From assembly GCA_947095585.1 (NCBI GenBank), contig OX352762.1:49213540-49277539 (forward strand): a stretch of 64,000 nt of DNA, read 5' to 3'. The notes under the pieces are model-generated. The model saw nothing but the letters and a program-made list of their open reading frames with translations. It was not told the DNA's origin and ran no database searches. The position numbers were made by a program, and so were the translations under genes. Position 1 is the stretch's first letter; every line of letters starts with the position of its first letter. The DNA comes from Nephrocerus scutellatus. Lineage: Eukaryota; Arthropoda; Insecta; Diptera; Pipunculidae. Below, in pieces: positions 30,774 through 41,011 of the stretch.

Positions 30774-32305
30774 AATTCACAAATAAGTCGACCCAAAACG
30801 GTTGTTTTGGACCTGTCATCAAGACTGCTATAATTAGCAGGCACGACTTCTCTTGCCTTCTGTAGAATTGTAAAGAGGTCAGCTCCAAATAGCCTTTCCG
30901 TATCGTCGAAGATGTTAGCTTTTCCGGTAGATGGTACAGGTTTAACGGCTGGCTTTTTTATTGGTTTGCTGTTTGATGCTGCATGGCTGCTTGTTAGAGA
31001 CTTGCTGATCGTTGCTGGCTTGCTGGAAGTCCCCATAGCATCTATACTAGCAAAACTTACTCCCTTTACTATGGCTTTTGAAGCAGACATCTGGGCGAAT
31101 TTATGTTGTTCCTTCTTCTTTTGTGCGGTTTTAAGCTTTTCAGCCATCTTTTCCTTATATTTTGGACATCCTTTATAGTTTGCCGGATGTCCATTTTTCT
31201 GGCAATTTGTGCAGAAAACGTTGTCGTCTTTTATATTGTCTGCATTTCTTGGGCATTGGCCAGGCAAGTGCTCATCTTTGCACTTGACGCATCTGTATTT
31301 CATGCCGCAATTACTTGCGACATGTCCAAATTTTTGGCAGTTTCTGCATTGAGTAATTCCCGCCGATTTTAGTTTTTCCCAATGCACCAACTGGTTCAAA
31401 AGGAGGGTTTTTGAGCAAACTGCCGCTTTATCGCAGTTCTTCTCCAGCTCGACAATGAAATGATTAAATTTCTTGTCAGTCCTTTGAGATTTGAAGGGTT
31501 TCACCACTAGTACAGGGACACCCTCTGTCGTCAACGCTTCCTTGACATCTTCAGCATCAAAGGAGTGGTGAATACCTTTTAGGACCAACATTTCTTTCCT
31601 GTCCTCCTTTGCAGTATAAGTGTTAAACTCAGTCTTTCCCGATTGTAGGAAAGACCGAATTAGCTGATGGCCATCTCTGTTCATGGCCGTAACGACTGAT
31701 TTGTTGCTGTTGATGTTGCGAATTCTGCAACTAATGTTGGCGCTCTTCGTGAACTTTGATAGTTCAGCGACGTTTAGTCTGAAGCAGACTATTGGCGGCA
31801 TGGAAAAAGGTTTTGATGTTGGTCCCGTAGTTTGGGATTTTTGGCTTGATGGAGCTTGATGGACGGAGACTGGTGGTGGTGCCTTCTTATTTGAGACCTT
31901 TTGGGACTCTTTTGGTAAAGCTGTTTTATCAACAGCAATTTTTTTATCAACAGCAGCCACTCCAGGAGAAGATGATGTTGGTGGTGATGATGGTCTGGAA
32001 TTTCCAGACAACCTCCTTTTTTTTGCCTTTGCGGGCATGGTTTCAGGAGAAGACCAAGCTTTGCGACTGTCTTCGTCGCTGGAGTTATCCTCTCCACCAC
32101 TGCTGGATTCGGGCACTTCAGTATCCGATTCCTCGACAACGCTCATGGTTTCCTCCTCTGAAGTCGCTGAATCGCACAGCTGGTTCACTTCATCCAGCCT
32201 TCGGTACAACGACAAGAGGAAATCCCCACCATGGTTGGTTACTTGTTCCTTAATTAAGGACAAGACCTCGTTTACTTTTTCCTTCCTTTTTGCTTTTTTC
32301 CCCAT
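30761..32305 (-). CDS. Jockey ORF1, Gag-like RNA-binding protein
   Basis: 514 codons from the ATG at 32,305. It has a basic N-terminus (GKKAKRKEK), a Ser/Pro-rich acidic middle (50-165), and a conserved region at about 235-300 (VLKGIHHSFDAEDV to FNHFIVELE) that resembles the PRE_C2HC domain. Three Cys-His knuckles follow: C320-C323-H328-C333, C339-C342-H346-C351 and C365-C368-H373-C380. Known role of the family: binds element RNA and helps form the retrotransposition particle. The stop overlaps the ORF2 start. Intact; length is usual for the clade. Confidence 0.9.
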   Translation of the reverse strand: MGKKAKRKEKVNEVLSLIKEQVTNHGGDFLLSLYRRLDEVNQLCDSATSEEETMSVVEESDTEVPESSSGGEDNSSDEDSRKAWSSPETMPAKAKKRRLSGNSRPSSPPTSSSPGVAAVDKKIAVDKTALPKESQKVSNKKAPPPVSVHQAPSSQKSQTTGPTSKPFSMPPIVCFRLNVAELSKFTKSANISCRIRNINSNKSVVTAMNRDGHQLIRSFLQSGKTEFNTYTAKEDRKEMLVLKGIHHSFDAEDVKEALTTEGVPVLVVKPFKSQRTDKKFNHFIVELEKNCDKAAVCSKTLLLNQLVHWEKLKSAGITQCRNCQKFGHVASNCGMKYRCVKCKDEHLPGQCPRNADNIKDDNVFCTNCQKNGHPANYKGCPKYKEKMAEKLKTAQKKKEQHKFAQMSASKAIVKGVSFASIDAMGTSSKPATISKSLTSSHAASNSKPIKKPAVKPVPSTGKANIFDDTERLFGADLFTILQKAREVVPANYSSLDDRSKTTVLGRLICELCSQ

Positions 32306-32526
32306 TTTATAGGGCTGATTAAAAGGAAAACCTTTTCTGAAAATAAATTCTAAAGAAAAATATTCCTGAAATTAAAAAGTAATTTGTGAAATAATAAAAA
32401 ATCAAAAAGTAGCAGGTAGCGAAATGCTCGCTTTTGGTTTTGGGTTTTTTTTTAATCGGTAGCAGGTAGCTGGACGATATTATGCGTGATCTGCGTGTGC
32501 TCGTGTTGAGCGCTCGATGATGACTG
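32306..32526 (-). promoter_or_regulatory. Jockey 5' UTR, presumed internal promoter
   Basis: Starts CAGTCATC at 32,526. Jockey-clade elements are transcribed from a TATA-less internal promoter at such a start. The word tagcaggtagc occurs twice on plus (about 32,409 and 32,460). Confidence 0.6.
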
Positions 32527-32541
32527 AACGCTCATTTATAA
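32527..32541. repeat. Jockey target-site duplication, right
   Basis: aacgctcatttataa, identical to 27,559-27,573. CR1-like coding sequence resumes after it. Confidence 0.9.
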
Positions 32542-34217
32542 TGACATTGCAGTTGTCAGCTCTATAGACAAGGCCAATCTGTTTGCTGCGCATTTCGCAG
32601 CTAGCTCTACGCTTCCAGATTGTGCATTGCCGCCTCCTGCATCTCAGAATATTGAACACTCTATGGGACACTCGTGCAGTTTCTAGAGTTTTAAATGATC
32701 TCAACACTCACAAATCCGCTGGGCCAGATGGTATTTATCCACTAGTTCTGAAGAGGTGTTCTTCCAAGGTGGCATTACCAATGCGTAAGCTTTTCCATCT
32801 ATCCTATTATTCTGGACTCTTCCCGAGAAGTTGGAAAACTGCATTTGTCCCGCCAATACCCAAAAAAGGCGAGCCGTCGTCTCCTTCTTCGTACCGACCC
32901 ATAGCACTTACATCCATTCTTTCCAAGGTCATGGAAACGCTGATCAATTATCAGCTTAAGAAATATCTTGAAACCAACGAAATCCTTAGTGACCGGCAGT
33001 ATGGATTTCGTGGGCAACGTTCTACTGGTGATTTGATGGTATATCTCACCGAACAGTGGAACCGATCTTTGCATCATTTTGGTGAAAGTAAAGCTGTTGC
33101 ACTCGATATTTCGAAGGCATTTGACATAGTTTGGCATCAAGCTCTTTTGTGTAAAATGCGTGCTTATGGTGTTGATGATAAATTACTTCATTGGATCAGA
33201 AGCTATCTTTTGGACCGCTCAATTCAAGTTGTTTTAGACGGTTTCAAGTCTGAAATACACCACATAAATGCTGGCGTTCCCCAGGGCTCTGTTCTGTCCC
33301 CGACACTCTTTCTCATTTTTATTAATGATCTCTTATCTGTGACTTCTAATCCAATTCACTCTTTCGCTGACGACAGCACTCTCAGCTTCTCATATAAGTT
33401 TGAGAAACGTCCCTCCTCTTCTCATGTGGAACTCAAACAACTTTGTATGTTAAGCTCGTTAAATTCTGACCTTAACAGCATAATACAATGGGGAGAAATC
33501 AATCGAGTAGAATTTAACGCTTCCAAAACACAATGCTGTCTCCTGTCGTCCAAGCGAATACTTAACCCCATGACATTATCCATGAATGGCACTTGCATCG
33601 AGGAAACTGAAAATCTCGCAATTCTCGGTATGTGCGTTAACGACAAGCTTCGTTGGAATGACCACATATTTACCGTCGCCAAAAACGCTGCGAAATGTTT
33701 AGGTTTTCTAGCCCGGTGCAAGAAATATTTCACTCCCTCTGATCTGGCTACCATATACAAGGCTTTTATTCGCCCAAAACTTGAGTACAATTGTCATATC
33801 TGGTCTGGTGCGCCTAAGACTATTTTGCATCAGCTAGATAGAATACAAAACCGCGCGATAAAACTTATCGGTGACGAAAATATAGCGAAATCAATAAATT
33901 CGCTTGAACACCGCAGGAAGGTTTCTTGCTTGTCACTGTTTTATCGCTTCTTCTACCAGCGGTGCTCAAGAGAAATAGCCAGCTGCATGCCACCTCTCCT
34001 TGAATTCAACCGCAATACTCGTGGCGCTCTAAATGCTCATCAGTTTACCCTCAAGCCCATCTTCGGACGTACAGTTAAATTCAGGGATTCGTTCTTCAGC
34101 CGTACAACACGTATGTGGAATGCTCTGCCAAGCTCTGTCTTTCCACCTCACTATGATCCACAGGCATTCAAAACACAAGCTCATAGACATCTCCTCTTTT
34201 CTCCTCCTCTTCCTTAA
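32542..34217 (+). pseudogene. CR1-like reverse transcriptase (right part)
   Basis: KANLFAAHFAASSTLP (about 32,570) continues the linker. A frameshift near 32,680 leads to a long open frame up to 34,217 with THKSAGPDGIYPLVLKRC, PIPKKG, SYRPIALTSILSKVME, DISKAFDIVWH, GVPQGSVLSPTLF and HSFADDSTL (intact FADD), then the thumb LGMCVNDKLRWNDH and RPKLEYNCHIWSGAP. The RT domain itself is complete and open. The whole ORF2 is inactive because of 5' inversion, the Jockey insertion and frameshifts. Confidence 0.85.
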
Positions 34218-34308
34218 CGCCCACGCTGTGCCAAGCATATAGCCGAGCATTATAAGGGTGCGAACCCCTTGAAGCGTGCGCGAATTATATAAAAAAAAAA
34301 AAAAAAAA
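34218..34308 (+). other. 3' UTR and poly-A tail of CR1-like element
   Basis: Short 3' UTR ending in 18 A. The tract marks the 3' end of the insertion. Confidence 0.7.
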
Positions 34309-35035
34309 CCGTTGCAAGTGTTACGCCTTGCGAACAGCAAGAGTTGAGCGACCGTCACAGCAATCACATACTGTTGGCCAGTATAGAGGCAGACAGAGCA
34401 TATCGCACTGGGTAATCGAATTTATGCGAAGCGTCGACTGAGGAAATGAATAGAAAAGGAAAGAGGAAAACCGGCACACACACACGCCACGCTATTGAGC
34501 ACTGTGGACAAAATCAATATTTAAATTCAATCAACAAATCAACGAACATCAAATCAACGCGACACTGCACGGGGTTGGTGGTTTTTTGGCTTTTTTTTTT
34601 TTTTTTTTCTATTTTCGGTGGTACTGCCACCCGCACTGAAAAAACGACGAGCGCGATGGTAGTCGACGGCACCCAGACACAGCCGTTATTTTCTTTAATT
34701 TTTTTTATGTTTTCTTTCGGAACTTTCTCAGCACAATGCGCGTGTTTAAGTCTGCTCGGATCGGAATGCAGAAGACAACTGACAACTTTGTTCCCGAAAT
34801 TCCAGGGCATAACGCCCGAATTCCAGAATATCCATAGGAACAAGTGCTATAACTACACTTTGATCCTAACGAATTTCATAGAAATCGATGGCTTAGTTCC
34901 CGAAATTTCAGTCCCTAATGAGCGTATTCTAGAATTCATAGGAACAATTCTTAATTGGATAAGTTAGTCCTGCCTACTGAATTTCATAGAAATGGCTTGA
35001 GAAATGGCTTAGTTCCCGAAAGTCCCGTCCCTAAT
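34309..35035. other. Unrecognised segment between two CR1-like copies
   Basis: Contains an 18-base T run (about 34,591-34,608) and related words repeated once (gaatttcatagaaat, ggcttagttcccgaaa near 34,870-34,905 and 34,978-35,025). A 173-codon plus frame (34446-34967) has low-complexity and no recognisable domain. Confidence 0.4.
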
Positions 35036-36600
35036 TTTTTTTTGTTTATATATAGACTCATTGCCAAGGTATAAGTCCCTGAATGACTTGCGTCACGGCA
35101 ATAACTTGGGCTATGCCTTTATTAAAAATTAAAATTCGAAGGAATGAAAATTACAACATATCACATTCCTCACGTTTGTAGCCGGTTTCAATTCATTTTC
35201 TCAGAATTATCTCTGATTTATTGAAAAAGTAATACGAAAAACGAACACGAAACTAAAACGACGCGAGTCCAAATACTTTTATCAATGAATCATGGTCAGG
35301 GAAAACTACAAAAAAAACTTGACCAAGAAAATATTACAAATTAAACAACAAATATTATAAATAAAACAAAAAATACAATCAATATTAATTTTTTTTTATA
35401 AAATAATCGTATCCTCTAATGAACACTACGGTCGTCCTTCAGGAAGTTGTTGACGGCTATTTTGAAGGTCTGTAGATTATAAGATTCGGGAAACACGGAG
35501 TCGACCAATTGATTCCACATCGAAGTCACTCTTAGATAAAAGGACGATTTGACGTGTTGGGTTCTACATGAGAACGGTTTTAAGGCAAATCTATGTTGAT
35601 TAGACCTGAAACGAGTGTTAACGTTGCTGACAAAAGGACCTGGGAATAGAGAACGGGTTTCTGAGGAACATCTACCGTTGTAAAATTTGTAGAAAACAGT
35701 TAAAGCTCTTACATTTCATCAATGCTCCAAAGAATCAAGGGATGAAGAAATGGTTACATCGTTTATCAAACGGATAACTCTATTCTGTATTCCATCAAGA
35801 TAATTCAAATGTGATCTTGGAGCCCCATCCCACACATATGAATTAAATTCTAAAATTGGTCTAACATAAGATTTATATAATCTTTAATATTTCAGAGGGG
35901 GGATGAAGTAAAAGTTACAACGTCTTACGAAGCCAAAGCATTGGATCGCTCGTTTTGAGATTTCATAAATATGATCCTTCCAGGATAGTTCACTTGAAAT
36001 TTTTAAACCTAACATCTTAAGTGAAACTGATCTCGCAATAGTGGCACCATTTATTACTGGTGGTACGTAATGTTGAATTGCCTTTTGAGAAAAGAGACAA
36101 GCCTGGAATTTATTTGGGTTAAATTCCACCCTATTAGATCTGTCCCAATCAAGAATGACTTGAATGTTTGACATAATTGCCGAATTCATTAATTCACGCG
36201 AACCAATCAAGCGAGAATTGCATTCTTTTTGACTAACAAGCTCCATGGAAGCTGATAACGTCGTATCATCAGCAAATGAGTGGATATCACAGGTTGTAGA
36301 AGACAACAGGTGATTGATATATATTAAGAATAGTGTGGGCGATAAGGATGACCCTTGAGGAACGCCAGCATTGATCCCATGCGAAGATGAGAAAAGCCCA
36401 TTCAATACAACTTTTAATTTGTGGTTCCATAAATTATCCTCAATCCATGTAATGAGAGAGGTGTGTAAGTTGAGCGCACGAATCTTATTAACAAGACAAA
36501 TATGCCATACTCTATCAAAAGCCTTAGAAATATCCAAGGATACAACGCTTGATTCGCCTAGATTTTCAATGCTTCGCTCCCAACAATGAGTCATGCACGT
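35036..36600 (-). mobile_element. CR1-like element, copy II, 5'-truncated
   Basis: Minus-strand relative of copy I: the same 3' UTR (tgacttgcgtcacggcaat, 35,080-35,100) and 3' end with (TA)n and A-rich tail at about 35,030-35,050. It starts within RT at about 36,600; typical 5' truncation. Confidence 0.8.
35418..36594 (-). pseudogene. CR1-like RT, copy II
   Basis: Open from 36,594 to 35,884: SLDISKAFDRVWH, INAGVPQGSSLSPTLF, DIHSFADDTTL (intact FADD), VEFNPNKFQACLFSQK and LGLKISSELSWKDH. A frame change near 35,884 leads to the C-terminus with YKSYVRPILEFNSYVW and RFRSNQHRFALKPFSCR, ending near 35,420. Fingers and endonuclease are missing. It is a closer relative of copy I than of the element at 32.5 kb. 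Confidence 0.8.
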
Positions 36601-36629
36601 AAATAATCTTGAATCTACTGCGCGGTTTG

Positions 36630-36928
36630 TTGAAAGTCAGTGTTAAGATGTATAGCACTCAAAAAAGCTGCTTTAAATGTCAATTCCATAATATCGGTCT
36701 CCACAAGGGGCGACTTGCTGCGCTTTGTGGAAGACCACAAACCGGACCTACTTCTTCTATTTGTGACAAAGCTTAACGCAAGACATAAATTAGAATTTAA
36801 GAACTACGACTTAATACGGACTTAAAAAGAACGCGACTAGCGGTGGTGGAACAGCTGTGCTGATCCGAAAACCACTAAGTTTCAAAACAATTTATTAGAG
36901 CGAGGTTGCACACTTTAACTGCCTAGAG
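36630..36928 (+). pseudogene. Endonuclease N-terminus of a further non-LTR element
   Basis: ALNVNSIISVSTRGDLLRF, HKPDLLLLFVTKLNARHKLE and, after a frameshift near 36,825, GGGTAVLIRK. These are the N-terminal blocks of an I/Jockey-type endonuclease. The fragment ends exactly at the hAT terminal repeat, so it was probably the hAT target. The continuation was not found on the far side. Confidence 0.65.
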
Positions 36929-36962
36929 CAGTGGTTCCCAAACTATTTTGGTCGTGGAACCC
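36929..36962 (+). repeat. hAT terminal repeat
   Basis: Starts CAGTGGTTCCCAAACTATTT. The 8 bases before it (gcctagag) would be the target duplication, but the other end is missing. Confidence 0.7.
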
Positions 36963-37133
36963 CAAATTTGTTGCCAATGATCGCGGAACCCTGAATATTT
37001 TTTAAACAACTACTTTTCAAAATTTAAAATCTGAAATTAAATGAAACAAGTATTATTTTGGTATTTCAGATTTTATTGAATTAAACAAAACTTAAAAAAA
37101 GAACAATTCATCTTAGAAATAATCAATAAAAAT

Positions 37134-37147
37134 AAAAACATAAACTA
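37134..37147. repeat. LOA-like target-site duplication, left
   Basis: aaaaacataaacta, repeated at 42,476-42,489. Part of the A run is shared with low-complexity flanks, so the exact length is 10-14 bp. Confidence 0.8.
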
Positions 37148-37172
37148 GGTTAGGTTAGGTTAGGTTAGGTTG
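37148..37172 (-). repeat. (CCTAA)n 3' tail of LOA-like element
   Basis: Plus strand ggttaggttaggttaggtta followed by ggtt, inside the left target duplication. It is therefore part of the element, not pre-existing DNA. Shorter versions end the LOA-like fragments at 24,102 and 26,027. Confidence 0.85.
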
Positions 37173-37188
37173 CGGTGGCAGCTAATGC

Positions 37189-37967
37189 TCACATAGACCA
37201 TACGCGGTCCTTTGTGTTACCACAGGATCTTACACCTTTCCCCTTTTCAGAGGATTCATTCAGTGCTCTTAATGAATCGAAAAACATATCTCGCACTTTA
37301 CCGGTTTCGAGATCTGATAGGTTATTCATTAACCGCTTACCCAAGTGTTTGTGCCTCCTGTGCATTAGTGCCGGACATGAGCAGAGAAGATGCTCTATGG
37401 TCTCTTCCTCCTCCTCGTCCAAGCAACTTCTGCAGAAGTCATTATATTCGACACCCATCCTTCTCGCGTGTTTCCCTAGAAGGCAGTGTCCTGTCATTAT
37501 CCCTAGAACCGTTCTTAATTCACGTCTTTGTAAGGAGATAAGCGCAGTTGAGCGCTTCAAGTCCAGCTTCGGCCAGACTTGTCTTGAAATATTACAAGTG
37601 TCGGTGTTTTCCCACCTTACATTTTTATTGTTTCTGCCTTCTTCCGAAGCTCAATTTTCAGTGTCGCGATAGGACTCCCCACCTCCGCCCTTTCCGGTAG
37701 CAGCTGGAGAGTCGTACCACGTCTAGCTAACTCGTCCGCCCTGCAGTTCCCCTCGACATCCGTGTGACCCGGGACCCATATGATCCTTATATTGAACTGC
37801 TCACTCATCTCGTTAAGAGAGGAATGACAGCTCAACGCCACCTTAGATTTAAGTGAGACCGCTTCCAACGATTTTATGGCCGCTTGACTGTCCACATAAA
37901 TGTTAATCTTTTTTGAGGATAATACATTATGCTTCAACCAGCTCATTACCTCTTCAATCGCTATCAC
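37189..37967 (-). pseudogene. LOA-like RNase H second half and C-terminal region
   Basis: IYVDSQAAIKSLEA, FNIRIIWVPGHTDVEGNCRA and DELARRGT (37,617-37,967) carry the later RNase H motifs. After a break near 37,560-37,615 the C-terminal region shows a Cys-His cluster (CRSCLDEEE...HLLCSCP) at 37,380-37,440. Known role: RNase H removes element RNA during cDNA synthesis. The first half (FFTDGSKLDG) is at the end of the RT frame; the joint at 37,964 is a frameshift. Confidence 0.8.
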
Positions 37968-39271
37968 CTCAGCCTTACTTTCAGCTTGTCACAGAAGACT
38001 CCTACTCCTACTTTACCGTCTAGCTTAGAGCCATCCGTGAAAAACTGTATTGTTTCGTTATCGGTTACGGATCCACTCTTCCAGTCTTCTCTGGTGGGTA
38101 TTGTTGTCCGAAAACCTTTTTCAAAGCATAACATTGGTGTTATGTAATCTAGTTTCGTCAGCTCCTGCTTTAGCGATTTAGTTATGGTGGAGTGTCCTTT
38201 CTGAAGACTTCTCCACTGATTGACAGCTAACAGTCGCGTAGCCGTAATTTCCGCTTTCTGTTTGCCAAAGATGTCTAGTGGGATCAGGTGGAGCATAACC
38301 TCTAGAGCGCGAGTTGGTGTAGATCTCAGCGCCCCGCTTATAAGCATGCAGGCCGCTCTTTGTACCTTCCCCAATATACTTGTATACGTGTTTTTTTCCA
38401 TAGCTGGCCACCATACGCCTACCCCATACAGCAGTACTGGTCTCACTACCGACGTGTAAAGCCAGTGTGCCAGCTTTGGTTTCAAGCCCCATTTTTTACC
38501 AATGGCATTCTTGCACGAGTATAAAGCAATGTTAGCTTTATTAACTCTTTCTATTATATTAGGTTTCCAACTCAGTTTCCTGTCCAAGATTGTCCCCAGA
38601 AATCTTGCTTTATCAGAAAAAACTAAGGGAGTACCATTTAGTGTTGGAGGATCAACTGTTGGAATTTTATATTTCCTGGTGAAGAGGACAAGCTCTGTCT
38701 TATTCGGGTTGACGCCCAGACCGCTTTTATTTGCCCATTCTTTAACGATAAGGAGTGCATTTTGCATAACCTCCCTAATCGTTCTGAGGTATTTTCCTGA
38801 GATAGCTAACGCTACATCATCAGCATACGCTACCACTTTTATCCCCTCTTCCTCCAGTTTCAACAGCAATTTGTTGATTACTATATTCCAGAGTAGAGGG
38901 GATAATACACCTCCTTGCGGTGTTCCTCTAACTGCCTGCCTTTTTAAGATGGAACCACCCAGCTCCGAACTAATAATCCTGCCTAGAAGCATATGATTAA
39001 TTAGTTTGCTTGTAGGGTAGTCCACCTCTAGGTCTGACAGTCCTTTACAGATTGCCTCTGTTTTAACGTTGTTGAACGCACCCTCGATATCCAAGAATGC
39101 TACTAGTGTATACTCCTGGGAGTATATTGATTTCTCAATTGTGCTTACTAAGGTATGTAAGGCTGTGTCTACAGACTTCCCCTTGCAGTAAGCATGTTGG
39201 GATTTTGCCCAACTGCTAGGTTTTACCTTAGCCCTTATATGAACATCTATCAATCTTTCCAGGGTTTTCAA
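37964..39271 (-). pseudogene. LOA-like RT and start of RNase H
   Basis: 435 open codons: ERLIDVHIRAK, AKSQHAYCKGKSVDTALH, VAFLDIEGAFNNV (first Asp), GTPQGGVLSPLLWN, VVAYADDVALA (YADD at 149-152), NPNKTELVLFTRKYKIP, RFLGTILDRKLSWKPNI, and FFTDGSKLDGK near residue 412 opening RNase H. RT is complete except for the fingers, which lie upstream in another frame (about 39,271-39,540). Key residues are retained. Confidence 0.85.
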
Positions 39272-39618
39272 AAGAAAGGATGATAGAGTTATAGGTCTCA
39301 GGTCTTTTGGGTAGCCATGTGAGCTTTTACCCGCCTTCGGTATAAAAACTACCTTGACTTCCTTCCAAGCCCTAAGAATGTACGTCAGCTTTATACACCC
39401 TGTGAAAATTGCCTCTAACCATAGGAGTATACACTCCGAGTTATTCTGAATTTCCGCAGGGATTGTCCCATCTGGGCCAGCTGATTTGAAGGGTTTGAAA
39501 CCGCTTATTGCCCACTGGATTCGCGTTTTGCTCGCGATCTCCTTCGTTTGAACCGATTGAGGTTCCAGATGTTGCTCATTTCTGAATCACATACCCGAGT
39601 TGAGTCAGGAAAGTGAGT

Positions 39619-40071
39619 CTACATGAGCAGTTTCAACGATTCAGCAATCGAGATCGTCCATGAACCATCCGGTTCTATTAAATAACTTGGAGTGGTTTTT
39701 GTCAAAGACAGAATCTTTCGTAGACGAGAGGTCTCCGAGGCCCCTTCCATCTTATCACAGAAGAGCCTCCAAGACGTCCTCTGCGCCTTTATCAACTCCC
39801 TCTTATAGTTTCTGAGATGTTCTTTGTATGATTCCCAGTCCAGAGCCAGTCTCGTTCTTTTGGCTTTATTGAAAGCTTTCCTGCTTGCCTTCTGATAGGT
39901 CCCTAACTCCGCGGACCACCAAGTTGGCTTTTGTTTGCCCATTGGTTTTATCACAAGGCAGGCAGCATCGAAGGAGCTATTCATGATCCCTGTTACAGTA
40001 TATACCATTGTATTTATCTCCTCTATAGTGACTGGTGGCTTTGGAGCCACCGGTAGTAGTTTCCCCAGCAT
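39619..40071 (-). pseudogene. LOA-like ORF2 linker
   Basis: Contains KPTWWSAELGTYQKASRKAF and W..YKEHLRNYKRELIKAQR, the segment between endonuclease and RT found in I/R1/LOA elements. No catalytic role is assigned. It is separated by stops from both neighbours. Confidence 0.75.
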
Positions 40072-40139
40072 CTCCCTATAGATACCCCAGTTTGTCCTTT
40101 TCTTATTTATAAAGGACTCACGAAGGGCAGGTTTGATGT

Positions 40140-40830
40140 CTAGCTTGAAGATTAAATAGCGATGGTCCGAGAATAAGTGTTCTTTTGCAACCTTCCATTC
40201 TCTTACCTTATACGCTATAAAGTTTGATACGAGAGTTACATCGAGTACTTCTCGCCTATTTTTTATTATGAAAGTGGGCTCTTGTCCAATATTACAAATA
40301 GCTAGGTTCGTATTTAATAATATTCAAAAATGACTCACCTCTCTCATTTACGTCGGTGCTGCCCCATATTGTGTGATGAGCATTTGCATCACATCGTAGA
40401 ATCGCACCAATTTTTCTATTCTCTGCCTCAGAGATGAGCTCCTCCAGTATTTTTGGTGAAGTCTGCTTTTCTCGGTCCATATATGCAGAAACCAGCCAGA
40501 ATTTTTCGTTTCCGACTTCAATGCTGGCCGCAGTTATATCACCGTCACTATATTGTGGTAAAAGGAATATATTCAGGTTTTCATAGTTTTACTCAGAATA
40601 CAAGATCTGATCTTCTCTGACTTACTTGAGTATAGGACTTTATACCCTTTAAGTCCGAGCCCACAGATCTTAGCTCCATTTATCCATGGCTCTTGGATTA
40701 GGACGAGATCTTCCCCCGTTTCTGCTAATCTAAGTAGAAGAGCTGCCGAAGCAGTTTTGGAATGGTGAAGGTTTATTTGAATTATGTTTAACATATTTAT
40801 ACTAACCTTCGCCCCATCGTTAGCATTCAT
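40140..40830 (-). pseudogene. LOA-like endonuclease
   Basis: MLNIIQINLHHSKTASAALL, LVLIQEPWINGAKICGLGL (catalytic Glu) at 40,573-40,830, and ILRCDANAHHTIWGSTDVNE at 40,292-40,480. Two frame breaks lie between, near 40,500-40,570, and another near 40,290. The start at 40,830 is the first ATG after ORF1. Confidence 0.8.
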
Positions 40831-41011
40831 GCTACCTTAGTCTCCGAGGATCCGCCGGCACATTCCGTCTCGTTCCCCTTCGACTCAATCACCGTCTTGT
40901 TGACAGCGCTCTCTTCAATGGAGTCCGACAAGTTTTCCTCGTCAGACTCCATGGCAAAGAGGTTGCCCATCCTCGATACCAATGAGGACTTGCTGCCCCG
41001 ACTCTCAGTCT

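Larger units (their letters stand above)
27574..32526 (-). mobile_element. Complete Jockey-type non-LTR retrotransposon
   Basis: 4,953 bp bounded by identical 15-bp direct repeats. On minus: 5' end CAGTCATCATCGAGC, ~220 bp 5' UTR, ORF1 (32,305-30,761), ORF2 (30,773-27,846), ~270 bp 3' UTR with AATAAA and a short A-rich end. Both ORFs are open. A near-identical truncated copy lies at 3.4-6.2 kb. Features fit the Jockey clade: a zinc-knuckle ORF1, an EN-RT ORF2 without RNase H, and an internal promoter at the 5' end. It may be active or recently active. Confidence 0.92.
26705..34308 (+). mobile_element. CR1-like element with inverted 5' end, split by Jockey
   Basis: The forward part runs 26,942-34,308 and ends in an A18 tail (about 34,291-34,308). 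The first ~235 bp (26,705-26,940) are the endonuclease N-terminus in reverse orientation. The complete Jockey element 27,574-32,526 with its 15-bp duplications lies inside. Without it, the endonuclease/linker frame runs on to the RT part, as seen from the matching reading on both sides. The clade call is CR1-like. Confidence 0.8.

Noticed and set aside
34446..34967. 173-codon plus-strand frame
   Set aside because: Low-complexity Phe run and no domain; it spans a poly-T tract and repeated noncoding words.
37148..37172. TTAGG repeats as a telomere or interstitial telomere
   Set aside because: Only five units, and they lie inside the target duplication of a non-LTR element, so they are its 3' tail.
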